Assembly: GCA_026419785.1 (NCBI GenBank)
Contig: JAODTK010005886.1
Location: 1 to 64,000, forward strand
DNA: 64,000 nt
Reading direction: 5' to 3'
DNA from: Sclerodactyla briareus
Taxonomy: Eukaryota > Echinodermata > Holothuroidea > Dendrochirotida > Sclerodactylidae
A program made the translations under genes and the position numbers. Position 1 is the stretch's first letter. Each line of letters begins with the position of its first letter. Shown piece after piece: positions 23,735 to 35,064 of this stretch. The notes beneath the pieces are model-generated. The model saw nothing but the letters and a program-made list of their open reading frames with translations, had not been told where the DNA came from and searched no databases.

Positions 23735-24740
23735 CAAAAATAAGCATAGCTTGTTTGAGCTAAAAATTCCTGAGCACCTCGAGGTACGACTGTTAGACCA
23801 TTATTATGCACCGAGGTCCCTTACAGTGCATCAAAACTTAAAAGGAGAAGCCTGTTGCATATTCCACATATTGGCCCTCAGGCCGACACTAGGCCTTGGG
23901 TCCCGAAAGCCCTGGGCAACCCTGAAGGTACGGCTGTTTGACCATAATTATGACCAAACTCCAGCATGGTGCCCCTAGATTTTGTAGGAAGTTTCATATA
24001 ATGGACCCTAGGCCGAAACGGGCCCTTGCCCCAAAATTCCTGAACCACCCCATGCCCTCGACCATAGACACACATTAACTTTGAAAAATAATTGAAGCTT
24101 TTGGGAGGAGCGGCATTTCAAACACCATTGGGTGAAATATCATAAAATGGGACCCCGGGCCAGTCGACCTTGGAACAAAACATCCCGAACATACCCCAAG
24201 GGTACGTCTATTAGACCAGCATTATGACCGAACCTCAGCCCTGTGCAAACTGAATTTTGTGACGATACAAAATTTTGCGGTATCTCACATAATGGCCCTT
24301 TGGCCCAAACTGGCCGCTAATCCAAATCCTGAACACCCCCAGGCCCGCTACCCAAGGAATATTTCATGTAACTTTGAAGAAAATTAATGAAGCTTGTGGG
24401 AGGTGCATTTCAAGTAACATTGTGGTAAATTCATAATGTGCCCTTCGGTGCCCAAGTAGGACCTTGACCCAAAAATTCCTGAACGACCCCATAAGTACGG
24501 CTGAATACACCCATTATCACTAGGACCAAACATCAGCACTGTACACCAAAATGTAGGAGAAGTACCGTTTTGAAGTTTTCCACTTATTGGCCCCTTGTGA
24601 CACTTAATGCCACTCTGACCTGCACCTCTTACGTGGGTCAATGATGACTCATCGGTCAATAAACAGTGTTGAACCCAAGTTCGGTTAAGATCCATCAAAG
24701 CACGAACAATTGGTGGCCAAAAAAGCACAAGTTTACAGAC
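23735..24740 (+). repeat. Repeat family B tandem array
   Basis: Six or so units of about 150 bp. Each contains aaaattcctgaacaccc-like, aggtacggctgttagaccat, ttatgaccgaac-tcagc, and a tatttcatataatggccct block followed by aggcc. The best preserved B array. It ends with tgatgactcatcggtcaataaac at about 24640-24665, the same end that leads into microsatellites at 901 and 5092, but only a few gata words follow here. Confidence 0.8.
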
Positions 24741-25092
24741 TGGATAGATATTCGATAGCCACTGACTGGTGACCCACTATACCTATACACGCATTGGGTT
24801 CGTTCAGTTATTTGTTTAAGGATTTTCTGATTACCAGGTAAACACACCTGATGTTAGCCAGTTTCGGTTTTCACCTATGCTTGTCTCGCCCCAGCGAAAC
24901 CAGATACTTGTGGTGTTTGTGTGTGTATGATGCTCACGGCTTGCGCAGTTTATGTGTGTGTTAGTAATGTGCGAGTGTGGCGTAGACTAAGTGGCATGAA
25001 GAAAACACCCCCCATTTTTTGGAAGCCAGTTCCAGTGAAGGTCAATTCGAGGCCAGAGCGGACTTGTTTAACTCATTAAGGTCCGTTACACG

Positions 25093-26268
25093 TTAAGCTG
25101 TGTGTCCATCGAAGGCGGGCCGCGGGCGCGGAAGGCGGGGCGCGGGCGGAAAACGGAAAACTGGCTCACCGTTAATTTCAGGAGCCTTTTCACAGACGAC
25201 GCGGACGCGGGCGGTCAGGCGCGGACGCGAAGCCCGGCGCGGACGCGTTTTTTCGAATCGATTATGTAGCGATCTACCCGCCGCCGCGAGGTCCGCGTGG
25301 TATTTCTCGCAATAATTTCGGTGGACTTTCCCGTTGTCACAAGTGCTCGTAACGAATTGCCACCGAATAAATTGGCTGAGCGAATGTGCCCACTTGTTGA
25401 ATTGTACAGAGATGAATAGCAAGTTGTGTGCTGAGAATTCATATATAGTCTGAAGGATGCCTCAATGACTTAACTACCGGGAAATGTAGAGAATGTAGAT
25501 CTCCATATTATTGATGACGGCCATTTCCAGCTAGAGAAAAGCATTGAATTTTTGTCTTTTTCTAAACATTATCATAAAGGATTCATATACATTATTGGGC
25601 AGTGTTTCTTTTTTTCTTTTTTTGAGGGCTGCTTGACAGTTCTCATTTTCCTCCCATGTCAGGGCGCCCTGAATCTTCCTGAGTACGTATGGGGCCTAAA
25701 AAAGACGTTCGAGCAGTCGGCACTTGTTTCCCATTTGAAGAAGTTACATAATGAATGCCTGACATGTTCAAGTGACAAAACTTGAACACCATTGCGAACC
25801 CATATCCAGACTTGGAGAGCGGTCGTAGGGGAGGGTGGATTAATTGATAGCATTAATTCTCACTAGCAAGGGAATGATAATCCGCCTCCGTGCTACCTTG
25901 CTACGCCTGCACCATTGTTTAAATTTTGAACACAAGTGTTTAGCATTTGCACATCAGCCTCATTGCAGCGGACGCCTTCGAAATCGAGCATCACTCACAC
26001 TGTTTTCAGGAATAAACCTCAGTGCTCTGAACACTAGTTGCAGAGCTGAATACTCACATTTTGACGATGTTTATGGAAAGAAATACACGAGGAGCAATGC
26101 TCTACACTGCTCAAACCTTCGCCCGCCTCCGCGCCCTCCGCGCCCGCCTCGTGGGAACAGATCACACGCGTCCGCCTCCGCCAACCGCCTCCGCGCCCGC
26201 CTCCGCGGGCCCTGCCCCCGCGCTCGCCCGCACACCGCGTCCGCCTCATGGGGAAAACACAGCTTTAC
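25093..26268. mobile_element. GC-rich inverted-terminus element E1
   Basis: Left end TTAAGCTGTG, then tgtccatcgaaggcgggc and about 150 bp of gcgggcgcggacg words. Right end read inversely GTAAAGCTGTG, then ttttccccatgaggcggacg and a matching GC-rich block. Near each end the motif occurs twice (an inner copy is the inverse of cgcctcgtgggaaca at about 26143). E2 at 29026-29968 has the same termini and design and the shared inner phrase tcgaatcg-ttatgtagcga (25253-25272). The AT-rich interior contains one exon-like block (25663-25785). No transposase is visible: a non-autonomous DNA element of unassigned superfamily. Confidence 0.65.
25663..25785 (+). CDS. Exon-like block inside E1 (low confidence)
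   Basis: A T/C-rich run and tgtcag acceptor (AG at 25661-25662) are followed by 40 open codons and a stop. The frame starts GALNLPEYVWGLKKTF, continues EQSALVSHLKKLHNEC and LTCSSDKT, then tga. Composition looks coding: charged helix-like residues and an HLKKLH stretch between cysteines that recalls half a C2H2 finger. I cannot assign a family. No matching upstream exon was found, and the block lies between the inverted ends of E1. It may be captured gene sequence, a remnant of the element's own gene, or chance. Confidence 0.3.
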   Translation, partial: GALNLPEYVWGLKKTFEQSALVSHLKKLHNECLTCSSDKT

Positions 26269-26460
26269 AGTGTATATGGTGATGATAAGGTGTCATAGTT
26301 CAGTCTGGCGCATAGCACAACGCGTAGCGAACAACTGTGTGGCGGTTTGACTGGCCATATTGGAGTCCCTTTCCCCGAAGTTGAACACCAGTCATCCATA
26401 GGTGTAATTCATCTGCTTCTCCTTTCAATTTATAGGAGGAACACTGAAGGGTAAACCAGG

Positions 26461-28094
26461 CGATCGCCAAAAGTGGTGTCTCGCCTGGCTGCGAGATCGG
26501 TTCGTTTCTATTATTCACTACACTATCACAACCACTAGTTCATGCAGACCATCGTCCTGTCACACGAAATCCATATTTTCAATATAAACAACATACAAAA
26601 TTCCTAAAAAACTTACCCCTAATTTACTCTTTAGTACAAGGTCCCTTAATTGCTTTTCTCCTCTTCATGCCCCCCCCCCCATCGTCCCGCCATAAATACC
26701 AATTTGAACAAAGTGTCATCACTCCGGTCCACTCACTCTTCTTTGACCAAATCCAACTGGAAATGTTCTAGATCCCCTCAGCAGCCGGGCTTCTTTGCCT
26801 TTTAAAATCATCTTCATTATTCATTGCCGTTTATATTCCAAGCAGCCGGGACATCATGTCATCACCCCCCCCCCCCTCCTGCCGACAGCAAACACCCTCC
26901 CCCAACACACCAACAAATTCCCCAACGCAGCAAGTCAAGGATGTCCCAAAAATATCTTAGGAATCTCCACATCTGTCCCCAGTCCCCGGCAAAGAAGAGA
27001 CTGGGAACAAATGTTACAGTATTTTTTAATATCGAATCAACCTAATCAAGTTGGTGGGGTTGTAAGAGAAGAGGGTGTGCTTGTGGGCAGCTTATAAAAA
27101 ACAGCACAATTGTCAAGGAGCTATGGTTTACTGTTCCGCAGTAGCAGAAGCTATTTATGATGGGATTCAATCAAATTCATGAACATCAAACACATGAGAT
27201 TCAGAAAATGTTAACAGACCATACTACTGAGTTGGCAAAATTCTTACCCAAGTTGGAAATTAGGCACATACAATATTATGCAAATTAGCAATACAATGAG
27301 CTTTTAACCGCAGTAAAATTGTCCAGGAGCATGGTTACTCGTTCCTTGGTGCTTCATTCTAACAGAGCTATTATATGATGGGAATTCAAATTTAACTCAA
27401 ACACACAGATCAGAAAATGTTAAGGACCATAACTACCGAGGTTTGGCCCAAATTCTTACCAAGTTTGAAATTGGAATATATTATTCAAATTAGGCACATA
27501 AATGACCTCTACGGACCCCAGCTTATACCTTCAAAATGATCTGGCAAGGGGGATCACATATACCAAGTTTTGTGGAAATCCAACGATTTTCAAAAATGCA
27601 TAAAATATGCAAAATTAGATACATTAAATGACCTCTGTGCCACCGACTTAACTTTTGATTTTCTCGGGAAACCATATTAGAACAATCACCAGGTTTCGTT
27701 GAAAAATCCGCCAAACTTGAAAAATTCGCATAAATATGCAATTAGACCACTCAATTAGATATTTCAGGCTTGCAAATCTAATCAGTTCACCTACATGTCA
27801 TCCAGGTCCTACATGCCAAACTACATCACTGTAGCACATTCGTTTTTTGCGTAATCTTGCTAAAAAGCTTCAAATAAATTACATAAATATAGGCTAATTA
27901 CTCAACTTAATTAATGACTTTGCTGCCCAAAATCTAATTCAGATCGGTACACCCAACCCGGGCTACACAGCAAAAATTGTCTATTCGGCTCACGGTTTTG
28001 TGAGAAATCTTGCTAACATGACACACACACACACACACACAAACACACCGCCATAGTGACCACAATGCTCTTCCTGAATTTCATGAAGGCGGGA
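26461..28094 (+). mobile_element. Repeat family A, copy 5 (complete, about 1.63 kb)
   Basis: Left end cgatcgccaaaagtggtgtc followed by tcgcctgg, right end tgaatttcatgaaggcgggac. GTCTCGCCT (26478-26486) pairs with the near-inverse aggcgggac (28086-28094). The interior is collinear with copy 2, including a poly-C tract (about 26671-26681), gtcaaggatgtcccaaaa, gaatcaacctaatcaa, and a CA run at 28020-28040. It also contains an internal duplication: gttactcgttcc-ggtgc-ttcattctaacag at about 27330 repeats a block seen once in copy 2. No ORF of note. Confidence 0.8.
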
Positions 28095-28169
28095 CACACC
28101 ACAAAAAAACGGGGAAATTGCGTTATCAGGTAAGATCGGTTTTTCAAGAATCTTCAGCTATGCTATTCC

Positions 28170-28645
28170 TGTTAGTTGAGTACTGAAATAAGAAAGTGAG
28201 AGAAATTAGAAAATATATCGAATGTGAAGAGCTGCTACCTGCTAACATCAACACGAAGCGCCCTCGTGGAGTGGTTTCGCACATTCTCTGTGGCGAAGTT
28301 AGTGCGGAAAATGGTAGAGTAGAGTGTATTCAGTTGACACTTTGCGAGCAAATATTCAGGGAGTCGGAATCAAGCAGTCACCGGAGTTTTCCTAGGGGGC
28401 TGTACTTGCGTTGTGTGAGGGCGAGGTCTTGTTATTACTCATGGTTCCGGGTTACGAGGGTTTGTTAGGGGTATTTGCCGTAGGTCTCGTCTGTCGGTTG
28501 TGTGAACTTGAATTTGAACTTCCGTCCTCTAGGTTCCCGAGAAAGTGGTCGGACTCTGGAGTTCACTGATACGAGGTCCTTCGGACGGCCGGACGGTAAA
28601 ATGGCGGTCCCGGGAAAAGGTGGGATTATTATATTAACAATTACA
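28170..28645 (+). mobile_element. SINE-like repeat S, copy 2
   Basis: Collinear with the minus-strand copy at 8435-8890: gacactttgcgagcaaatattc, gggcgaggtcttg, ttactcatggttcc, gagaaagtggtcgg, ctggagttcactgata, ggtccttcggacgg, and gtaaaatggc-ggtcc. The 3' core (28540-28620) also matches 62440-62520. The phrase acacgaagcgcc-ctcgtgg at 28250 recurs near 43100. No protein. Confidence 0.6.
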
Positions 28646-29025
28646 CATGCACCCGTCTAGATTAATCGATTTGTCACGCAACACTAAAACGAAAGTGACA
28701 AAAACAGCGTGTGTACTCATTCAGAAATCTTTCTTAACAACGGGACAAACAATGGGTCAATTAATTAGGCGGGTCACGGTCCAAAGATCGACTTGATAGT
28801 GGACTATGATGTAATCTATGTTCTAGTCATACAAAATTATTCAAACTGGCTATGGACACGTATTGGGTCATGAAACTACAGCCTCCGATACAGACGACAA
28901 CCTATGATCAAAGAGTTACAACCAAGTGATGACTCTGGCCTAAAAATAGAAATTTGAAGCAGTCATTCAGCGGCGCTTATATTAAACATTCCCAGTTTGT
29001 GGGTTGATCTTCAGTTCGCTTTCGC

Positions 29026-29968
29026 TTAAGGCCGCGTTTCCATGCACGCGGGCGGGCGGGAGGGCGGGCGGGGGGCGGGCTGGCGTCTAAAATCGCTAAT
29101 CGTTATTTTAAATGGACCCGTTTCCATTGCACGGGACGGGCGGCGGGGCGGGGGCGGGCGTTCTCGAATCGGTCATGTAGCGAGTTTTTCGCCCGCCCGC
29201 GTGTACGCGCGGTATTTCGCAATCAATTTCCGGGGGTTCCCTGCAATCTTACGGCCTTAGAAAGCGTGATAATGGAGAGTAGAGGACCATTTAGGTTCAA
29301 ATATGTTTCCAAAAACATTAATAACTGTTCAACACTAGGGATGAGAATTTAGTACAGATGTGTTATATTCACCGGCTAGCCCCCTTTTGAACAACTCTTA
29401 CTGTTTTAAAACCATGATATGACACGTATTGCCTAATTAAATTCCAAAACTGTCAATGTGAGTTTTAATGGTGCGGGCCGTAATCGGGGACATTCAGAAC
29501 AATGGTTTTCAGAAAAAACACCGGTGTTTAGGTTTTTTAAACCATGTATGCGTCGGGTTGACAAACAACGTCAACGACAACAAACGACAATGACAACAAC
29601 CGCCAACAACAACAAGACACGTCGACAACAAACGGGAACGACAACGACAACGACGCCAACAACAACAACATACAACCACAACCAACAACACCAACGGCAA
29701 CGACAGGACAACGAAACAAAAATCAAAAACAATTCAATAATAACAATAAGGACATAATAAACAATAATGACAATAATAACAAAATAAAACAATATTAATA
29801 AGAGTAGGTTACATATCGGTTCTTATATAGCGCTATAACACACTAAAAAGTGAGATGAGGTGCGGTGACTCGAGAAAAACGCCCGCCCGCCCGCCCGCGT
29901 GCATGGAAACGAGTATTCCAAAAGACGCCCGTTCCCCCCCCGCCCTCGTGCATGGGAACGCAGCTTTA
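29026..29968. mobile_element. GC-rich inverted-terminus element E2
   Basis: Left end TTAAGGCCGCGTTTCCATGC then acgcgggcgggcggg; right end read inversely CTAAAGCTGCGTTCCCATGC then acgagggcgggg. Each end carries the motif twice. Left outer copy is at 29035 and left inner at 29119 (cccgtttccattgcacggg); right inner copy is at about 29897 (gcgtgcatggaaacg) and right outer at 29947. The inner copies end in gggcgttctcga and, inversely, gggcgtttttctcga. The interior holds a CAACGA-type tract. No transposase. Same family as E1. Confidence 0.7.
29555..29790. repeat. CAA/CGA/AAT trinucleotide-rich tract
   Basis: Degenerate acaacaacgacaacg words, turning to aataata after about 29735. The apparent Thr/Gln/Asn-rich plus ORF and Val/Cys-rich minus ORFs come from the repeat. 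It lies in the interior of E2. Confidence 0.85.
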
Positions 29969-31074
29969 GGCAACGGACGGATACCACTTTTCGGGACTTT
30001 GGTTCGCATTACAGTGTCGACAGATGTTGAATCATTTTTCTCCCATAATGCAGCGACGGGCCCGCCTCTAAGATTTGTTCTTGGTATTCTACTTCAAGAA
30101 ACAATTGCAAACATCCAAAATCGCATTTCAATCAGAATTCTGCCAATTTTTATGTGAAGTAGACTCCAAGAACACCATTCAGGATTCGGTGGCGAATATC
30201 ATGGTTATTCTGGCGGCTCCCTTGACTGCATGCTGAACACAAAGTGCCCTATGAATTGAGTTTCGCCACGTTGCATATAGTCAGGCTATAATAAACGTTT
30301 CGACGTCGAGCCCCCGCGGCAATTTTCGATGGGGAAATGCCTATGCCTCATGTGCAAACAGTCTGGAAGATGAATTTTCTGAGAGAGAACGAATAATATA
30401 GCAAACCCGGGTCCGACAATTGATGGAAGAATACATGCTAATTAGACCTACCTCGATGCTCAGACGATCCCAATCCTGATCGCCGAGGTCGATTATAAAT
30501 GTTCACTGGCCGCAGGCAGGCTCACACTTCCATTCATATTGCATACCGCAGATCCGACTAGAAAAGTGTGTAACAGAAGACCTGGTTATATCAATACGAA
30601 TACAACTGCTATACCCTCGTATACTCTAGGCCTACTTTCTAGGATGGGCCTTTTAGTATTCATGCATGCCGTATTCTTATGGCGATATCCAGTCGATTTG
30701 ACGAAGGAACCATATACCCGTCTTAACCCGAGAACTTTCGACCGAGAGGCCAGGTACAGATGCATCAATGTAATCAGCAGTCAGATAAACTCCGTGATAA
30801 TCAACATTCACAAGTGCCTGATGTAAAAGAGGGTACAGTGAACGTATTTCCGCTGTTCGAACGTGTGTGAATCTCAGATACGCGAGAACCAAATACGCTC
30901 GTTGCATGTTACTACAGAAGGTTTAATATGAAAATGAATGACCAGACCTTTTTCCCTGTAGGGTTTGATCAGCTTCGGATTGAGCAAACGGGGGATCACC
31001 CGAATTGTCCGGCGCAGTGCAGCAAATGTATAATTATTTTTTAGTTTGTCCCGGCGCCCCTTGGCGGGCTGTCT
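29969..31074. other. Unassigned DNA
   Basis: Only short overlapping ORFs on both strands (plus 30539-30826, minus 30586-30768 and 30874-31149), with no motif. No repeat copy recognised. Confidence 0.35.
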
Positions 31075-31190
31075 CTCCGCATTGTTGCCCAGTAGGAGCT
31101 TCCTCAAATATTTCGGTATAATGGACAAATTAAAGGTCAATAACTCCACATCGGAAATCGTATGGAAATGGGGTTCGAACCCGACATATT
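31075..31190 (+). repeat. Repeat D, short fragment
   Basis: Shares ggtataatggacaaattaaa and ggtcaataactccacatcgg with 32215-32260 and 12345-12380. It ends in ggggttcgaaccc, which looks like a tRNA B box but has no upstream tRNA structure. Confidence 0.5.
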
Positions 31191-31869
31191 AGTCTTCCAG
31201 TCCCCACCTATATCGGGTAACACTCAGTTGTGCTCGATCCGGCAGTGTCCTTCAAATGGCTTTAAATGCTTTATCGTTGCATACACACATAGATGTGGTC
31301 TCCTGATCGGTGTCCAACAAGAATGAATCTTATTGATTAGTTGTCTAACCATTCTGTGACATAGCAAACTCCAAAGAGGTTTCCGTCATAATATCAGCGT
31401 AAACTGCATAGGCCATTTGAGTTAGTGCCAGTTAAGGTTTGCCGAGCCGTTGAAAGTATAGAACCGTCTTACTGTCGTAGCCCTGAGGCCTTGTGTTTAG
31501 CTCATGTTTCAGGTGAGGCAGAGTAACCGATTGAACCCCAGAAGAAGTGGCGATACTGGCGTGTGCAATGGGAATGGAGGGTTGGGAGTGGAGGGGATTC
31601 AGCTAGTCGGGGAATTAGGAAGTAGGAGGGAGGATCGGTACCGGAAGGAGCCCCCCCCCCCACTTTCGAGTCGGACAAAACCACCTTTTCATTTCTCAAT
31701 AAATTTATAAACTTCCAATTGCCATATTAACGGACTAAATGGAGGGGGTTTCATTAAGCGGTGCTATATTGCCACCAACCACATGCACCCAATTTTAGAA
31801 AACCTGGAATGTAAATCTTAGAGACAGCTGGAGAAATTATAGAGAGGGTAATATATTGCAGGAGGAGAA
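31191..31869. other. Unassigned DNA
   Basis: A C-run followed by cactttcgagtcgg at about 31650-31675 resembles the tract at the edge of the 14430-15248 element, probably a small relic. Nothing else recognised. Confidence 0.35.
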
Positions 31870-32320
31870 CTGAATGGTCAGTCGAAACACCGAAGTGTCA
31901 TACGACTTCCGTCTACAGAAGTTACAGTCTTTGAAGTTTGTGCATGTGTATGCGCAAGATCGAAAGCATCCCATCATGCAATTATAAATGATGTCATACT
32001 TGCACACCCTGCAAACAATCTTTGTTTTCACCCGCAAAAACAGTAGTCTATGGGAGAGGATTGCTGTTGTGAGTTGGTCGGTGTTGATGGTTACAACAGG
32101 ATCTTCTATGCTAAATGTTGCTTTATTCAACAAAATGAAATAAATTGAAATACCATGAATAACTTTCCGGTGTCCCCAGTGTGAATATTGCGCAATTGTG
32201 AGATCTCCCCAATTATAGTATAATGGACCAACTTGAAGGCCATAATCCACACAGGAACATTCGTATTGCAATGGAGTTGAGTTTGGACCTATAACAGTGC
32301 TGTAATGTAACAAGTCGCGA
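31870..32320 (+). repeat. Dispersed repeat D, copy 2
   Basis: Collinear with 11955-12445: gtcagtcgaaac, acgacttccgtctacag, tttgaagtttgtgcatgtgt, gaaagcatcc, acttgcacaccctgc, gagaggattgctgttgt, attgcgcaat, and aggccat-aatcc-acacagga. The 208-codon minus ORF at 31837-32463 runs through this repeat, so I do not treat it as a gene. Confidence 0.7.
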
Positions 32321-32893
32321 CTTGAGACTTGGGGGTCAACAGTTGCTGGCGACGTGGAACATAATGGGGGAAGTGAACGTGCTCCCAGGAATTTGTACAG
32401 GACTTGCTGAAAGACTTGATGACGTGCTCCATATTTGGTGAATACGACTTGCACTTGAAACAATTTTTGGTGACTTGGTTACAACTCTGCTATAAATATT
32501 AGTTTTCATTCACGATATAACGAGGTGTATACAGCCCTGAAGTTGTCCTTCCAATTAATCAAAAGACATATCGCCTCTCAACACCGGACGAAAAGGGCGA
32601 AATCGCTCCGCGATAATCGAACTGATTTTGCTATTGACGTCTCATGTCCTGATATACGTATCGATAAGGGATGGCGCGCTATGGAACCGTTATCTGGGAA
32701 TAAACAGTCGAGTCTCAGAATTTTGAGTCGAGACTGTTATGGACAGGATAAAAGGTCGAGAACATGTCGCTCTATTTCTATTCCCAAAATGAAAGAAACC
32801 GGAATCCCTTGGAGATAGGTTACCATTTTAGGCAAGCCACAACAGTTACAGCCTCTTCTGTAGTCGTGGAGACTTCACGCGCAAAGAAAGCAC

Positions 32894-33328
32894 TTGATTG
32901 ACCTTTTTTGGACAACACTGAACTTCATTCCGTACATAAAATTTCCACGATTCATTTGGCCCAAAACACAAATCAATCAGGGGAGCGCATGCCTGGCAAG
33001 GCACATTAGCAGCATCAACGACGCTTCCCATCACCAAGCCTCTCTGAGCAAGCGATCGCTGAGGCCTGCTGAGCCTTTCCGTCCCCCCTCTCTCTCAGAG
33101 GTACCCGCGCAGCGTGCCAACCATGAGTCCGAGGCCGCCCTGACGGACGGCCCTCCTAACCCCGGAGCGTCCGTAAAACAGAACACCAGTCGACACGGAT
33201 CTCACCGCAAGGCGCACCCTATGCCTAAAGACAGACGAAAGAAGCGCCGCAGTTTGCGATCACCAATGAGGTGCCTACCCTTGCACTATCCTCACGCCCA
33301 CAAGACATTAGTAACTAGGTTGTTTTAG
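32894..33328 (+). CDS. Unassigned ORF, basic C-terminal half
   Basis: 144 open codons. The middle is rich in Pro, Ala and Ser; then comes a strongly basic segment, KDRRKKRRSLRS, that would suit nucleic-acid binding or nuclear import. GC content rises in this part relative to the flanks. No family recognised. A polypyrimidine-AG at about 33080-33098 could start an exon in this frame. It could be part of a retroelement ORF1, a host exon, or chance. Confidence 0.25.
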   Translation: MIDLFWTTLNFIPYIKFPRFIWPKTQINQGSACLARHISSINDASHHQASLSKRSLRPAEPFRPPSLSEVPAQRANHESEAALTDGPPNPGASVKQNTSRHGSHRKAHPMPKDRRKKRRSLRSPMRCLPLHYPHAHKTLVTRLF

Positions 33329-33904
33329 ATCGACATTGATACACCCCCCCCCCCACATTTTTCACGTTGCCCTGTTTTTCACATGGTAGGGTGAAGTTCC
33401 CGTCAAGACTATGTGGATCGACCCGCTCCGGGGAACTTATCATTCCATTCCATCAGAAATTATCCCGCTGCAATAGCCACAACCACACCCTCTCGCGGCC
33501 ACACTCTAGGACCGTTATTTCCGCCCTGCCTTCGCAGTTACATGATATTGTGGGACGCCAACGCAAACCGCCCTTCCCCTAGCCACAATGGTCACGCTCT
33601 ATATTGTATATGAAGAGGGGCATACTGGATTCGAAAAACAAAATAATGGTTTCGTATCGGTGCCCTGCATGGGCCGCGGCGGAAAATAGGGCTGAGAAGT
33701 CAATCAGAGGCCAATGTCTTCTCGGATCCGTTCACTACCAACAATTCATCAAAACCCCTGATTTTTCATAAACCACTTTTCATCGCCCAAACTTTCCACA
33801 ATACAATAACTGTTTGGCGTTCCATTACTTTTGGCGGCATTGCCCGCAAAAGTTATCCCTGCATTGGTCAATTTCTCGCATCGATGAATTTATCGTTGAT
33901 TAAA

Positions 33905-34270
33905 AGGTAAAATATAAACTTGACGTCCGATAAATTATGATTGTATCGTTATGCAAGGTGGTAAAACACTTACCATTGAAAATAACACTTTTCAACTCGA
34001 CGTCGATAAATTCTCGTATCGTATCGCACAAGTGTAACTCTTAACGATCCCATAAAGTTATCGTACGGTAAGTTAAACTACTTTCGGAGGTCCTCTAAAT
34101 TCCGTATCCATATTATCGCCCTAGTGTGAACCCTCCTATTAACATTAACTTTTAACTCGACCGTCGATAATATACATATCGTATCGAACTTATAGTGTGA
34201 ACCACTCCTAAAATTAACACCTTTCACCGATGTCGGACAAATTATGTATTCGCATTGCACTTAGTGTAAT
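33905..34270 (+). repeat. Tandem array built on TCGACGTCGA-like units
   Basis: About four to five diverged units of 65-110 bp. Each reads roughly aacacttttcaactcgacgt, then cgataaattatcgtatcgta, then tcgca-tagtgtgaacc. Clear units are at about 33985-34040, 34145-34205 and 34210-34270, with a weaker one at about 33915. The centre is palindromic. No ORF. Confidence 0.65.
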
Positions 34271-35064
34271 AGCCTCACAAAGTCAATGCGGAAGCAAATT
34301 GAATAACTGCCCCTCCTCTGGTCATTGATATACTCAAATCTCCAATACAATCATACCCTTCAATTGTTTTAACAGAACACAAAGTTGCTGTAGTGATTCC
34401 TTGCGATATTTGTGACATTATAAACTTTTGTAACACTGGTCCTTGAAACCAGCTTGAGGGCTAATTGTGAAGCGAACTGCTTGCGTTCTCAAGAGATCGT
34501 CTCGGACAAGGATTATCACAACACACATCCACACGACAAAACGCAACTCAAATACACAACGTACATGCGTGAGCACATAGATTCTTTTGCTGTTAGCGAG
34601 AAATAAGAAAGTCTATAGAGTCAGAAATTTAGATTACGGTATGCAGTCACGATGAGTCAATACTAATGATTAGTTTAATATACTGTGAGACGGTTTTCTG
34701 TGGTGATCATACAGTACAGCACAGTCCACTGTGGATTTCCGTTCCAGGAGTCTCATCTCCTGGACAACGTTCACCAACTACAGCTCTCATCGATGCCGCC
34801 AATGTTCTTAGGGAAGAACCCCCCCCCACCCCAACCCCACACACTCCCCGCGAGTTGCTGCCTTCACTGTCTTCCTGCACAGCTACAGGAGCGGGTAGTA
34901 AAATAAAAAGTATTTTATTATTTATTTCATATGAAAGTGTGGGGGGGGATTCGAGTATTTTATGGTCACGCTACAAGAGTGAGAGGCGTAGGCAAACTTT
35001 CCCTGCTGAGTTCAAAACTTTTGTTCTTCGTGGTGGTCTGTATCTGTCTGGATTGGCAAACGTT
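34271..35064. other. Unassigned DNA
   Basis: A plus ORF of 140 codons (34666-35088) overlaps another frame of 73 codons, has proline-rich and C-run-derived parts and no motif, so it is not called. Confidence 0.35.

Noticed and set aside
25844..26350. 168-codon Arg/Pro/Ala-rich plus ORF
   Set aside because: Its composition comes from the GC-rich inverted end of E1; both strands are open for the same reason.
31165..31190. ggggttcgaaccc, a perfect tRNA B-box-like word
   Set aside because: It lies at the end of a repeat D fragment with no upstream A box or stem partner.
31837..32463. 208-codon minus-strand ORF, the longest in the window
   Set aside because: It runs through dispersed repeat D, and the other D copy does not keep this frame open.
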